A stretch of DNA of 64,000 bases from Betaproteobacteria bacterium (GTDB lineage Bacteria; Pseudomonadota; Gammaproteobacteria; Burkholderiales; Rhodocyclaceae), in NCBI GenBank assembly GCA_016868295.1, contig VGHJ01000001.1, forward strand, positions 1-64,000. Direction: 5' to 3'. Both the position numbers and the translations under genes were made by a program. Below are positions 1 through 9,450 of the stretch, in pieces. Below the pieces are notes generated by a model that saw only the letters and a list, made by a program, of their open reading frames with translations, was not told the DNA's origin and ran no database searches. Each line of letters opens with the position of its first letter. Positions within the stretch are counted from its first letter, which is position 1.

Positions 1-116
1 TCGAAGACCTTGAGCGCCATCGTGCCGCCGGGGAACAGCACGGCGTTGAGCGGAAACAGGAGCAGGGTCTGCGCGGCGGCGACTTCGCGCCGCTGCGGGA
101 AGGGAAGGATGGCCAA
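1..116 (-). CDS. Lon N-terminal (substrate-binding) domain protein, partial
   Basis: Only the first 38 or so residues are inside the window; the gene runs off the left edge. The translation contains LLFPLNAVLFPGGTMALKVF, the characteristic opening of stand-alone Lon N-terminal (LON/PUA-like) domain proteins related to peptidase S16. A TTG at 116-114 is chosen as start because an in-frame stop lies four codons upstream and a GAGA ribosome-binding stretch precedes it. It follows the Gx transporter gene by 12 bp and is probably co-transcribed. These proteins lack the Lon ATPase and protease domains; their function is unclear. Confidence 0.75.
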   Translation of the reverse strand, partial: MAILPFPQRREVAAAQTLLLFPLNAVLFPGGTMALKVF

Positions 117-128
117 GCGTCTCTTTCG

Positions 129-656
129 CTATTGACGGGTCCGGCCGGCGTCCTCGAGCAACTTCGCCGCGGCAAGGCCGTTGGCCAGCCCGAATAGTAG
201 CGCAGCCAGGGCGAAGAACGGCACGATGGCAATCAATCCGTCGTGCGGCACCAGCCACAGACGCGCCACGGCAAGCTGGCCAGCGATGTGGGCGAAGGCG
301 GCGACGAGGCTCTGGCTGACCGGGCCGAACCAGCGCGCCGGCAGGTGCATGGCGAGGCCGAGCGCGGCGAGGCTGGCCAGCGCCCCGGCGAGGCTGAGGA
401 AGAAGCCCGGCGCGAGGAACTGGCCGAGCAGCAGGCTGCCCGCCACCACGCGCAGCAGCGACACCCACACCGCGTCGCGCCAGCCGTAGCGCGCCAGCAC
501 GACGAGCGTGATGATGTTGGCCAGGCCCGGCTTCACTCCCGGCAGCGGCATCGGGATCGCCGCCTCCACCACCGACAGGGCGATGGCCGCCGCGGCGTAG
601 CGCGCGATGCGGCGGTCGTCCTCGGTGGGCGTGAGTTCAATGTGCGCGGCGCGCAT
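129..656 (-). CDS. Gx transporter family / heptaprenyl diphosphate synthase component I-like membrane protein
   Basis: A 175-residue protein with about five hydrophobic segments. The segment PLPGVKPGLANIITLVVL is typical of the family annotated as 'Gx transporter' or 'heptaprenyl diphosphate synthase component I'. The family resembles small S-component-like membrane proteins, and the enzymatic name is probably historical. Its partner downstream of RapZ is a NusG domain II protein (725-1102), a pairing seen in many proteobacteria and suggestive of a redox- or quinone-linked role. Start ATG at 656 is preceded by a GGGGAAGG purine run. Confidence 0.8.
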   Translation of the reverse strand: MRAAHIELTPTEDDRRIARYAAAAIALSVVEAAIPMPLPGVKPGLANIITLVVLARYGWRDAVWVSLLRVVAGSLLLGQFLAPGFFLSLAGALASLAALGLAMHLPARWFGPVSQSLVAAFAHIAGQLAVARLWLVPHDGLIAIVPFFALAALLFGLANGLAAAKLLEDAGRTRQ

Positions 657-659
657 TCC

Positions 660-705
660 TTCCCCCTCTCCCCCACCCCCACCCCTCGGGGGAGGGGAGC
701 GTCGC
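660..705. repeat. C-run/G-run intergenic hairpin repeat
   Basis: The short gap between two minus-strand genes is filled by C-rich then G-rich sequence (cccctcgggggaggggag at its core) able to fold back on itself. It belongs to the same loose family as the hairpins at 1125-1151, 51732-51826 and 61508-61600. No T-run follows, so it is not a convincing intrinsic terminator. Confidence 0.55.
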
Positions 706-724
706 GGGTCGCTGCGCGACCTGA

Positions 725-1102
725 TCAGTAACTGAGGCTGTCATGGCTGGAGGCGCGCCCGGCGATGGACAGGCTGACGTGGTTGGGCGCGCAGATCGCC
801 ACCGCGTTTGGCTGGGAGAGCCAGCCCTGGCGCACGCAGTACTGGCGCGGACCGGGATCTGAGGCGACGCGGGCGCGCCCCGGCTGCACCTCGATGACGC
901 TCACGCCGAGCGCGCCCGGCACCTCGATGCGCGCCGCCCGGGTCAGCGGCAGCTCGGCGACGATGATGCCGTCGCGGCGCACCACGGCCTTTTCCGCCGC
1001 GCCGCCCCTGAAGGCGACCGGCGCCAGGGCGGCGGTGGCTGCGGCAAGGGCGAGCAGCACCGCCCAGTCGCCGGGCTTCATGAAGCGCAGGAAGGATTCC
1101 AC
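725..1102 (-). CDS. NusG domain II-containing protein
   Basis: A 125-residue protein with one N-terminal membrane segment (around residues 14-32, WAVLLALAAATAALAPVAF) followed by a small beta-rich domain with VRRDGIIVAELPL and RQYCVRQGWLSQPNAVAICAP pieces, the signature of stand-alone NusG domain II proteins. These are periplasm- or membrane-anchored and not transcription factors. GTG at 1102 gives the full length; ATG at 1081 is an alternative. It forms a pair with the Gx transporter gene downstream. Confidence 0.8.
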   Translation of the reverse strand: MESFLRFMKPGDWAVLLALAAATAALAPVAFRGGAAEKAVVRRDGIIVAELPLTRAARIEVPGALGVSVIEVQPGRARVASDPGPRQYCVRQGWLSQPNAVAICAPNHVSLSIAGRASSHDSLSY

Positions 1103-1124
1103 GTCGGCCTGATCTCTCCGCCAT

Positions 1125-1151
1125 CCCCCTCTCCCGCAAGCGGGCGAGGGG
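1125..1151. repeat. Perfectly paired GC hairpin between rapZ and the NusG-II gene
   Basis: CCCCCTCTCCCGC, a two-base AA loop, then GCGGGCGAGGGG form a strong stem with one mismatch. The run has no U-tract on either strand. It is the kind of intergenic palindromic repeat that is dispersed in betaproteobacterial genomes and may act as an RNA-stability or attenuation element within the operon. Confidence 0.6.
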
Positions 1152-1156
1152 AGTCG

Positions 1157-1996
1157 CTATGTGATCGCGCGATGGCGCACGAGGACGCGGGCGTGCTCGC
1201 GGAACTGGCCGGCGAGCCACTCGGCGAGATACACCGAGCGGTGCTGGCCGCCGGTGCAGCCCAGCGCCACGGTGAGGTAGCTGCGGTTGTCGCGCACGTA
1301 GGCCGGCAGCCATTCGGCGAGGAAGCGGCGGATGTCCTCGGCCATCTTGCGCACCTCGCCCTGCTCCTCGAGGAAGCGCGCCACCTCGGAGTCGCGCCCG
1401 GTGAGCGGGCGCAGCTTCGGGTCGTAGTGCGGATTGGGCAGGCAGCGCACGTCGAAGACCAGGTCGGCGTCGAGCGGGATGCCGTGCTTGTAGCCGAAGG
1501 ACTCAAACAGCAAAGTCAGTCCCTGCGACACGGCGAGTTGCGCGAAGTCGAGCACCCAGGCGCGCAGCGCGTTGGGGCTCAGGCTGCTGGTGTCGATGCG
1601 GTTGCCCAGGCCGGCGATGTTCTCCAGCATGTCGCGCTCGCGCACGATGGCCTCGGCCAGGGTGGTGTCGGCGTCGGCGAGCGGGTGGCCGCGCCGCGTC
1701 TCGGAAAAGCGGGCGATGAGCGCCTCGTCGCGCGCCTCGAGGAAGATGAAGCGCGTCGGGATGCCCGTCGCCTGCAGGTCGCGCAACTGCTGCGGCAGCG
1801 CGGCGATGGAGGCGCCGGAGCGCACGTCGATGGCCACCGCCACGCGCTCGCAGCCCTCGACGCGCAACTGGCGCACGAGCTGCGGCAGCAGGGTGGCCGG
1901 CAGGTTGTCCACGCAGTAGCAGCCGGCGTCCTCCAGCACGTGGAGGGCGATGCTCTTGCCGGAGCCGGACAGGCCGCTGATGAGGATGAGCTGCAT
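1157..1996 (-). CDS. rapZ: RNase adapter protein RapZ
   Basis: A 279-residue P-loop protein. The Walker A GLSGSGKS lies at residues 8-15, and the C-terminal half has the family sequence DVRCLPNPHYDP and CTGGQHRSVYLAEWLA. RapZ binds glmZ-type small RNAs and nucleotides and links cell-wall precursor supply to RNase E in E. coli; in betaproteobacteria it is often near hprK/ptsN, which are not visible here. ATG at 1996 is chosen over an upstream in-frame ATG at 2035 because homologues begin MxLxLISGLSGSGKS. It is divergent from the crotonase gene. Confidence 0.93.
   Translation of the reverse strand: MQLILISGLSGSGKSIALHVLEDAGCYCVDNLPATLLPQLVRQLRVEGCERVAVAIDVRSGASIAALPQQLRDLQATGIPTRFIFLEARDEALIARFSETRRGHPLADADTTLAEAIVRERDMLENIAGLGNRIDTSSLSPNALRAWVLDFAQLAVSQGLTLLFESFGYKHGIPLDADLVFDVRCLPNPHYDPKLRPLTGRDSEVARFLEEQGEVRKMAEDIRRFLAEWLPAYVRDNRSYLTVALGCTGGQHRSVYLAEWLAGQFREHARVLVRHRAIT
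1511..1521 (-). repeat. GACTGACTTTT-type motif, one mismatch
   Basis: On the minus strand this reads GACTGACTTTG inside rapZ, encoding part of Gly-Leu-Thr-Leu. It is one copy of the dispersed word described under findings. Confidence 0.55.
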
Positions 1997-2092
1997 GGAA
2001 ACGCGCCGTTCTGAAGGAGCCCAAAGCATAGCCAAAAGCCCCGCTTCTTGCCATCATTCCCGCTGCCCCAACCCCCTCCCCCGGAGCCCGCC

Positions 2093-2938
2093 ATGGCCTT
2101 CACGAGCCTGACCTACGAGACCGCCGACCGCATCGCCCGCATCACCCTCAACCGGCCCGAGCGTCTCAACGCCATCGACGAGAAGATGCCCGGCGAGATC
2201 CGTGCCGCCGTCGAGCGCGCCAACGCCGACGACGGCATCCACGTCATCGTCCTGCAGGGTGCCGGGCGCGGCTTCTGCTCCGGCTACGACCTGAAGGCCT
2301 TCGCCGAGACGAAGGGCGAGAACCCCGGCGTGCAGTCGATGCCCTGGGACCCAATGGTCGACTACCGCTTCATGAAGCAGTGCACCGACGACTTCTTCTC
2401 GCTCTGGCGCTCCTACAAGCCGGTGATCTGCAAGGTGCACGGCTACGCGGTGGCCGGCGGCAGCGACATCGCTCTCTGCGCCGACATCGTCGTCATGGCC
2501 GAGGACGCGAAGATCGGCTACCCGCCGGCGCGCGTCTGGGGCTGCCCGACCACGGCGATGTGGGTGTTCCGCATCGGCGCCGAAAAGGCGAAGCGCATGC
2601 TGCTCACCGGCGACCTGGTGGATGGCCGCAAGGCGAAGGAGATGGGGCTGGTGTACGACGCCGTGCCGGCGGCGGAGCTCGACGCGGCGGTGGATGCGCT
2701 GGCGCAGCGCATGGCCGGCGTGCCGAAGAACCAGCTCATGATGCAGAAGCTGATGATCAACCAGGCCTACGAGAACATGGGCCTCGCCTCGACGCAGATG
2801 TTCGCCACGCTCTTCGACGGCATCACGCGCCACTCGCCGGAAGGCATGTGGTTCAAGGCCTATTCCGAGGAGCACGGCTTCCACGAGGCGGTGCGCCTGC
2901 GCGATTCGGGCGAGCCGATCCCCGGCTCGAAGCGCTAG
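2093..2938 (+). CDS. Enoyl-CoA hydratase/isomerase (crotonase) family protein
   Basis: A 281-residue crotonase. The typical start ([18 protein letters not shown]-like), the first oxyanion-hole region [13 protein letters not shown] and the second [18 protein letters not shown] are present. The region after the second motif ([13 protein letters not shown]) marks a subgroup often annotated crotonase/enoyl-CoA hydratase family of unknown substrate. ATG 2093 is used; an upstream in-frame ATG at 2048 would add a proline-rich stretch without homology. It stands alone, divergent from rapZ, and its acyl-CoA substrate cannot be read from the sequence. Confidence 0.85.
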   Translation: MAFTSLTYETADRIARITLNRPERLNAIDEKMPGEIRAAVERANADDGIHVIVLQGAGRGFCSGYDLKAFAETKGENPGVQSMPWDPMVDYRFMKQCTDDFFSLWRSYKPVICKVHGYAVAGGSDIALCADIVVMAEDAKIGYPPARVWGCPTTAMWVFRIGAEKAKRMLLTGDLVDGRKAKEMGLVYDAVPAAELDAAVDALAQRMAGVPKNQLMMQKLMINQAYENMGLASTQMFATLFDGITRHSPEGMWFKAYSEEHGFHEAVRLRDSGEPIPGSKR

Positions 2939-2980
2939 GGGATGTTCTATATTGAATAGGTCGAACCAGAAGAGGCCCGC

Positions 2981-3160
2981 ATGCTGAAGCTGAACGTGAA
3001 CGGCCGCGTCGTCGAGACCCATTTCCGCAACTTCCGCCTGCCGCAGATATCGGAGATGCCGAAGGTGGAGACGGTGCTGGTGCCGACAGGCGGCTTCTGG
3101 GGCGGCCACGGCGAGCCGGCCACCCTGCCGCTGAAGCACCACGACCTGCGCCGGGCATAG
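2981..3160 (+). pseudogene. iorA/iorB-like fusion remnant (molybdenum hydroxylase scar)
   Basis: A 59-codon open frame joins two unrelated ends. Residues 1-12 (MLKLNVNGRVVE) match the start of the [2Fe-2S] small subunit of isoquinoline 1-oxidoreductase-type enzymes. Residues 15-48 (SEMPKVETVLVPTGGFWGG, then GEP) match the extreme C-terminus of the large molybdopterin subunit. Everything between, normally about 2.5 kb, is absent, consistent with a deletion from the start of an iorA-like gene to the end of an iorB-like gene. An RBS-like AGAGG precedes the ATG, so a short peptide may still be made. The identification rests on remembered family motifs. Confidence 0.6.
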
Positions 3161-3193
3161 TCGCCCGTCGCGTCCGTGCTAGCATGCGCGGCC

Positions 3194-4066
3194 ATGGTCA
3201 CCGATCCTGCCCGCCATCGCCGCGCCGTGGCGCTGATGTTCTGCGCCGGCCTGCTGTGGAGCATCGCCGGCGTGTTCACCCGGCACATCGAACAGGCATC
3301 GGGCTGGGAAACCACGTTCTGGCGCTCGTTCTTCTGCGCCGTGGCGATGCTCGCCATCCTCGCCGTCCTGCACCGCGGCGACAGCGTCGGCGCGCTGCGC
3401 CGGCTCGGCGGCGCCGGGCTCGCCTCCGGCGCCCTGTGGGCCGTGATGTTCACCGGCTTCATGCTGGCGCTGACGCAGACCAGCACCGCCAACACCCTGA
3501 TCCTCACCAGCATCTCGCCGCTCACCGCCAGCCTGTTCGCCTGGCTGCTGCTCGGCGAGAAGGTTCCGCGGCGCACCTGGCTGCTCATCGGCGTGGCCCT
3601 CGCCGGCATCCTCGTCATGTTCGGCGGCGAGGCCGGCGGCGGGCGCATGGCCGGCAATCTCATCGCGCTGACCGTGCCGCTGGCCGCCGGGCTGAACTTC
3701 GTGCTGATGCGCAAGGCCGGCGCGCGCGTCGATCTCATCCCGGCCGTGCTGGTGGGCGGCCTGCTCTCCGCGCTGGCGACGCTGCCGCTCGCCTGGCCCT
3801 TTCTCGCCAGCCCGCGCGATCTCGGCATCCTGGCGCTGCTCGGCGCGCTGCAACTCGCCCTGCCGTGCGCGCTGGCCGTGGTCGCCGCGCGCAGCCTCTC
3901 GCCCACCGAGGTCGCGCTCATCGGCCTCACCGAGTGCGTGTTCGGGCCCATCTGGGCCTGGCTCGGCGCCGGCGAAAGGCCGACTTCGCACGCACTGCTC
4001 GGCGGCATGCTGGTGCTGGGCGCCCTCTCCGCCCAGGCGCTCGCCGCCGGCGCCCGGACGCGCTGA
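3194..4066 (+). CDS. EamA/DMT-family transporter
   Basis: A 290-residue inner-membrane protein with ten hydrophobic segments in two EamA repeats. The first repeat includes the conserved GLLWSIAGVFTRHIE and LILTSISPLTASLFAWLLLGE stretches, the second ALIGLTECVFGPIWAWLGAGE. This family exports small metabolites; the substrate is unknown. ATG 3194 is preferred over a GTG at 3176. Its last codon overlaps the start of the hydrolase remnant at 4063, suggesting that the downstream DNA was rearranged. Confidence 0.85.
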   Translation: MVTDPARHRRAVALMFCAGLLWSIAGVFTRHIEQASGWETTFWRSFFCAVAMLAILAVLHRGDSVGALRRLGGAGLASGALWAVMFTGFMLALTQTSTANTLILTSISPLTASLFAWLLLGEKVPRRTWLLIGVALAGILVMFGGEAGGGRMAGNLIALTVPLAAGLNFVLMRKAGARVDLIPAVLVGGLLSALATLPLAWPFLASPRDLGILALLGALQLALPCALAVVAARSLSPTEVALIGLTECVFGPIWAWLGAGERPTSHALLGGMLVLGALSAQALAAGARTR

Positions 4067-4257
4067 AGGGCAACTCGCTGGTGCGCTCGGCGCCGATCTT
4101 CCGGGAGCTCGGCTTCCACACGGCGGTGGTCGACGCGCCCTCGGACATGCCGGGCGAGGACGGGCTCGCCGGCTTCCGCCTCACCGAGGAACATGCGCAA
4201 GACCTCGGCCGCGTCGCCGCCGGCATCGCCCGCTTCATCCGCGGCGGGCGTTACTGA
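4063..4257 (+). pseudogene. Alpha/beta hydrolase fragment (N-terminal part only)
   Basis: In a frame different from the EamA gene, about 63 codons encode GNSLVRSAPIFRELGFHTAV followed by DAPSDMPGEDGLAGFR and EEHAQDLGRVAAGIARF. This resembles the N-terminal third of a family of proteobacterial alpha/beta hydrolases (RGNFLVRSR...FAVAVVDAPSD...GFR...EHAADI), before their catalytic Gly-x-Ser. There is no start codon of its own with a ribosome site, and the frame stops at 4255-4257 before any nucleophile elbow, so it is called a gene remnant. Family assignment is from memory. Confidence 0.5.
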
Positions 4258-4279
4258 ACGGCGCGGAGATGTCGCCGTG

Positions 4280-5305
4280 CTATTTTTCCTCGTCCGTCGC
4301 GCGGGACGACTGCGGCACGAAGCTCATCCAGGTGCCGCTTTCGACGACGCGCGGCGGCACCTTGCGGCCTTGGTAGAAGATATCGAGGTCGCGCCCTTCG
4401 GCGACGCGGATGATTTCGTTCCTGGCGATCGCGATGCTGATCGTCCTGCCTTGCGATACCTCGACGCGCTTGCCATCGCCGCCGTCCTGGCGCTTCTTCC
4501 TGAAGAGAACGGTCGGCTCCCGGGTCACCAGCAGGAACACGCCAGCCGGTTTGGCCGGGTTCACGCCCTGTACCGCCACCACCTCGCCGGCCTCCGATGC
4601 GGAACTCACGGCGTTCGATGCGACAACGGGCTCCTGCTTTTCGGCGGCAGCCACGGTCGCGGGCGGCTCGGTAACGGCCCTGGGCGCGGGCGGGGCAGAC
4701 ACGGGGGACGGCGTACTGCGCTCGGGCGGTGCGGCTGCGGGCGCCTCCGCGGCCTCGCGCGGCGCCTTCGCCGTTGGGGCGCGGGCCAGCCACACCGCGG
4801 CGGCACTGGCCACGACCAGCAGCGCAGTCACTACGATCAGGCGGCCGCTGCCCAGACGCGCCAGGCGGCTTGCACCGGCGGGCGCCTCGCGTTCAGGCGC
4901 TGACGATGCCGGCAATGCAGGCGCCTCGCTCGACGCGGGCGGCGCGGTCGGCACCAGCATCCCTTCGACGACCCCGCCCTCGTGGATATCGATTTCCTTG
5001 TAGAAGGCCTCGCCGAGGACGCAGGCGCCTTTCTGGATATCGATCGACTGAGAGGAATGCAGCGGACCCGCGACGCGGCCCCTGACGACAATGTGCGGCG
5101 CGTGCAGCATCCCGGTCACGCTGCCGGAACCATCCACCACGACGGTGCCGTCGGCATCGTTGGCGCAGGCGATATTGCCGAGGACGTCGCCCTGCACGCG
5201 CAGCACGCCGCTGAAGGCGATATCGCCCTTCACGCGCATGCCGGCGCCGATCATGGTGTCGGTGCGTTGCGGGGAATTGCTCGCTCTGTCGCCGCTGCCG
5301 GACAC
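4280..5305 (-). CDS. Bactofilin (polymer-forming cytoskeletal) domain protein with transmembrane and C-terminal extension
   Basis: A 341-residue protein. Residues about 17-120 are a bactofilin domain: TMIGAGMRVKGDIAFSGVLR, repeated G-rich beta strands and IDIHEGGVVEGML. A linker rich in Pro/Ala/Ser follows, then one membrane helix (about residues 150-172, LIVVTALLVVASAAAVWLA), a second Pro/Ala linker and a C-terminal domain of about 110 residues that I do not recognise. Normal bactofilins end soon after the beta helix. GTG 5305 is used, preceded by GGAAGGGGG. A membrane-anchored filament that connects to a periplasmic domain is inferred. Confidence 0.8.
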   Translation of the reverse strand: MSGSGDRASNSPQRTDTMIGAGMRVKGDIAFSGVLRVQGDVLGNIACANDADGTVVVDGSGSVTGMLHAPHIVVRGRVAGPLHSSQSIDIQKGACVLGEAFYKEIDIHEGGVVEGMLVPTAPPASSEAPALPASSAPEREAPAGASRLARLGSGRLIVVTALLVVASAAAVWLARAPTAKAPREAAEAPAAAPPERSTPSPVSAPPAPRAVTEPPATVAAAEKQEPVVASNAVSSASEAGEVVAVQGVNPAKPAGVFLLVTREPTVLFRKKRQDGGDGKRVEVSQGRTISIAIARNEIIRVAEGRDLDIFYQGRKVPPRVVESGTWMSFVPQSSRATDEEK

Positions 5306-5363
5306 CGTGTCGCCCCCTTCCTGAATCAGCCGATGCCGGGCCGGATCGCCCGGTGGTTGAGGG

Positions 5364-5391
5364 ATTATGCCCCTTTTGGCGGAAAAGTCAG
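5364..5391 (-). promoter_or_regulatory. Possible sigma70 promoter for the bactofilin gene
   Basis: On the minus strand CTGACT (5391-5386), a 16-bp spacer and CATAAT (5369-5364) lie about 60 bp upstream of the GTG. The -35-like hexamer lies inside a copy of the dispersed CTGACTTTT word, so the match could be coincidental. Confidence 0.35.
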
Positions 5392-5393
5392 TT
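5383..5393 (-). repeat. GACTGACTTTT-type motif, one mismatch
   Basis: Minus-strand AACTGACTTTT, flanked by GG and CC, in the gap between the liu operon end and the bactofilin gene. See findings. Confidence 0.6.
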
Positions 5394-5408
5394 CCTGCGC
5401 CACGGCGC

Positions 5409-6323
5409 TCAGCCGCCGCGCGCGACGATGTCGCCGTCCTGCTCCATCAGCACGCCGGCCCCGAGCAGTTCGTCGATGACCTGGGCGGCGACGGCGGCCG
5501 GCTCCTTGTGGAAGAAGTTGCGCGAGACGTCGCGGAAGATGGCCACTTGCGAAAAGTGCTCGCCGATCGTGGCGCGCGGCATGCGCCGCTTCTCCAGCAG
5601 GGTGAAGGTGAACAGCGCCTTCATGGCGCTCTTCGCCATGCGCTCGGGGCTCTGCTCGAAGGCGGCCAGGCGCACCAGCGCGCGGTCGACGGCGTCGGCG
5701 TAGTCGGCGAAGGGGGCGCCGTGGCCGGGGATGACGACGCCGACGTCGAGCTCGCGCAGCATCTCCAGCGTGCGCCGCTGCGCCGGCAGACCGCTCGGGT
5801 CGCCGTGCAGTTCGGCGAACATGACGCCGAAGCCGTCCCGCCAGAGGGCGTCGCCGGAGATCAAAATGCGCTCCCGCGGCGCATGGTAGGCGAGCGCGTG
5901 CATGTCGTGGCCCGGCACGTGCAGCGCCCGCCAGCGGATGCCGCCCATCTCCAGCTCGTCGCCGGGGGCGATCGTGGCGTCGAACGCGAAAGGCTCGGCC
6001 TGCTGGTGGGCGGAGGAGAGCAGCAGCGCGTCCTCGTCCCAGTCCTCCACCGCCGGCGCCATGCCCTCGGGCACGAGGATGCGGCAGCCGTGGGCGCGGC
6101 GCACCGCGGCGTTGCCGCCGATGTGGTCGGAATGCGAATGGGTGTTGATGAGGCGCACGAGTCTGCGCCCTTCCAGCGCCTGCGCGACCAGGGCGAGGGT
6201 CTGCCCGGCGTGGGTGAGGTAGCCGGAGTCGACCAGCGTCGCTTCCGCTCCCTCGTGGAAGACGATGTTGTTGGCGGAGAGCCAGCCGCGCTCGAGGACG
6301 CGGATTTGTTGTGGCAGGGTCAC
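5409..6323 (-). CDS. MBL-fold metallo-hydrolase, last gene of the liu operon
   Basis: A 304-residue metallo-beta-lactamase-fold protein with the metal-binding THSHSDHIGG motif near residue 60, VPGHD further on and PGHGAPF later. The C-terminal 80 residues form a winged-helix-like tail seen in hydroxyacylglutathione-hydrolase relatives. The start is a GTG at 6323 that overlaps the stop of the DUF1289 gene (GTGA), so translation is probably coupled. Being the last gene of a leucine catabolic operon suggests a thioester or lactone substrate, but this is inference. Confidence 0.85.
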   Translation of the reverse strand: MTLPQQIRVLERGWLSANNIVFHEGAEATLVDSGYLTHAGQTLALVAQALEGRRLVRLINTHSHSDHIGGNAAVRRAHGCRILVPEGMAPAVEDWDEDALLLSSAHQQAEPFAFDATIAPGDELEMGGIRWRALHVPGHDMHALAYHAPRERILISGDALWRDGFGVMFAELHGDPSGLPAQRRTLEMLRELDVGVVIPGHGAPFADYADAVDRALVRLAAFEQSPERMAKSAMKALFTFTLLEKRRMPRATIGEHFSQVAIFRDVSRNFFHKEPAAVAAQVIDELLGAGVLMEQDGDIVARGG

Positions 6324-6526
6324 GAGACTTCCTTGCGCGCCGCGCCGACCGGCAGGGCGTCGAGGCGCGCGCGGCGCTGGGCGACGGCGGCGAGGATGAG
6401 GATTTTCCTTTCGTCCGGTGCGGCGGCCCAGCCGGCGATCTCGTCGATGGTGCGCAGGCAGCCCTCGCACAGGCCGCTCTGCGCGTCCATGCGGCAGACG
6501 TCGATGCAGGGCGAGGCGACGCTCAT
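6320..6526 (-). CDS. DUF1289 small cysteine-rich protein
   Basis: A 68-residue protein starting MSVASPCIDVCRMDAQSGLC and continuing EGCLRTIDEIAGW: the four-cysteine CxxxC...C.GC pattern of DUF1289 proteins. These are small, probably metal- or Fe-S-binding proteins of unknown role. ATG 6526 overlaps the HMG-CoA lyase stop (ATGA) and the stop overlaps the next GTG, so it is embedded in the liu operon. Confidence 0.85.
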   Translation of the reverse strand: MSVASPCIDVCRMDAQSGLCEGCLRTIDEIAGWAAAPDERKILILAAVAQRRARLDALPVGAARKEVS

Positions 6527-7448
6527 GCCTTGCGCCGTCTTGCCAGCACGGCGCGCGCCACTTTCGAGGAAGGCTCGCGGCCCAGTTCGGCGCAGATATA
6601 CGCGCCGGCATCGATCAGGCGGCCGAGGTCGACGCCCGTCTCTAGCCCAAGGCCGTTCATGAGGTACACCACGTCCTCGGTGGCGACGTTGCCCGAGGCG
6701 CCGGCGGCGTAGGGGCAGCCGCCGAGGCCGGCCACCGAGGCGTCGAAGACGGCGACGCCCATCTCGAGCGAGGCGTAGATGTTGGCGAGGGCCATGCCCC
6801 AGGTGTCGTGGTAGTGGCCGGCGAGGCGCTCCATGGGCACGAGCAGCGCTACCTCGTCGAGCATGCGCGCGACCGAGGCCGGCGTGCCGACGCCGATGGT
6901 GTCGCCCAGGGAAATTTCGTAGCAGCCCATCTCGGCGAGTCGCGCCGCCACCTCGGCCACGGCCGCGGGTTGCACCGCGCCCTGGTAGGGGCAGCCGACG
7001 ACGCAGGAGACGTAGCCGCGCACGCGCACGCCGTCGCGCCGCGCCGCCTCCGTGACCGGACGGAAGCGCTCCAGCGATTCGGCGATGGCGCAGTTGATGT
7101 TCTTCTGCGAGAAGGCTTCCGAGGCGGCGGCGAAGACGGCGATCTCCTCGGCGCCGGCGGCGCGCGCCTGCTCGTAGCCCTTCATGTTCGGCACCAGCAC
7201 CGGATAGGCAACGCCGGCGCGGCGCGGCAGGCTCGCCATCACCTCGGCGGCATCGCCCATCTGCGGCACCCACTTCGGCGAGACGAAGGCGGTGGCCTCG
7301 ATGGCCTTCAGGCCGGCCTGGCCGAGACGGTCGATCAGCTCGACCTTGACGGCGCTCGGCACGAGCTGACTTTCGTTCTGCAGGCCGTCGCGCGGGCCGA
7401 CTTCGACGATCTTTACCTTCTGCGGCAGGTCAGGCATCGCGGCCACGC

Positions 7449-7452
<4 letters not shown>
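6523..7452 (-). CDS. liuE: Hydroxymethylglutaryl-CoA lyase
   Basis: A 309-residue TIM-barrel lyase that cleaves HMG-CoA into acetoacetate and acetyl-CoA, the last step of leucine breakdown. VEVGPRDGLQNE (substrate/metal loop), HYHDTWGMALAN (metal-binding His pair) and GLGGCPYAAGASGNVATED (catalytic Cys loop) are all present. It overlaps liuD at its start by 4 bp. Length is normal for the family. Confidence 0.95.
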
Positions 7453-9449
<1,997 letters not shown>

Positions 9450-9450
9450 G

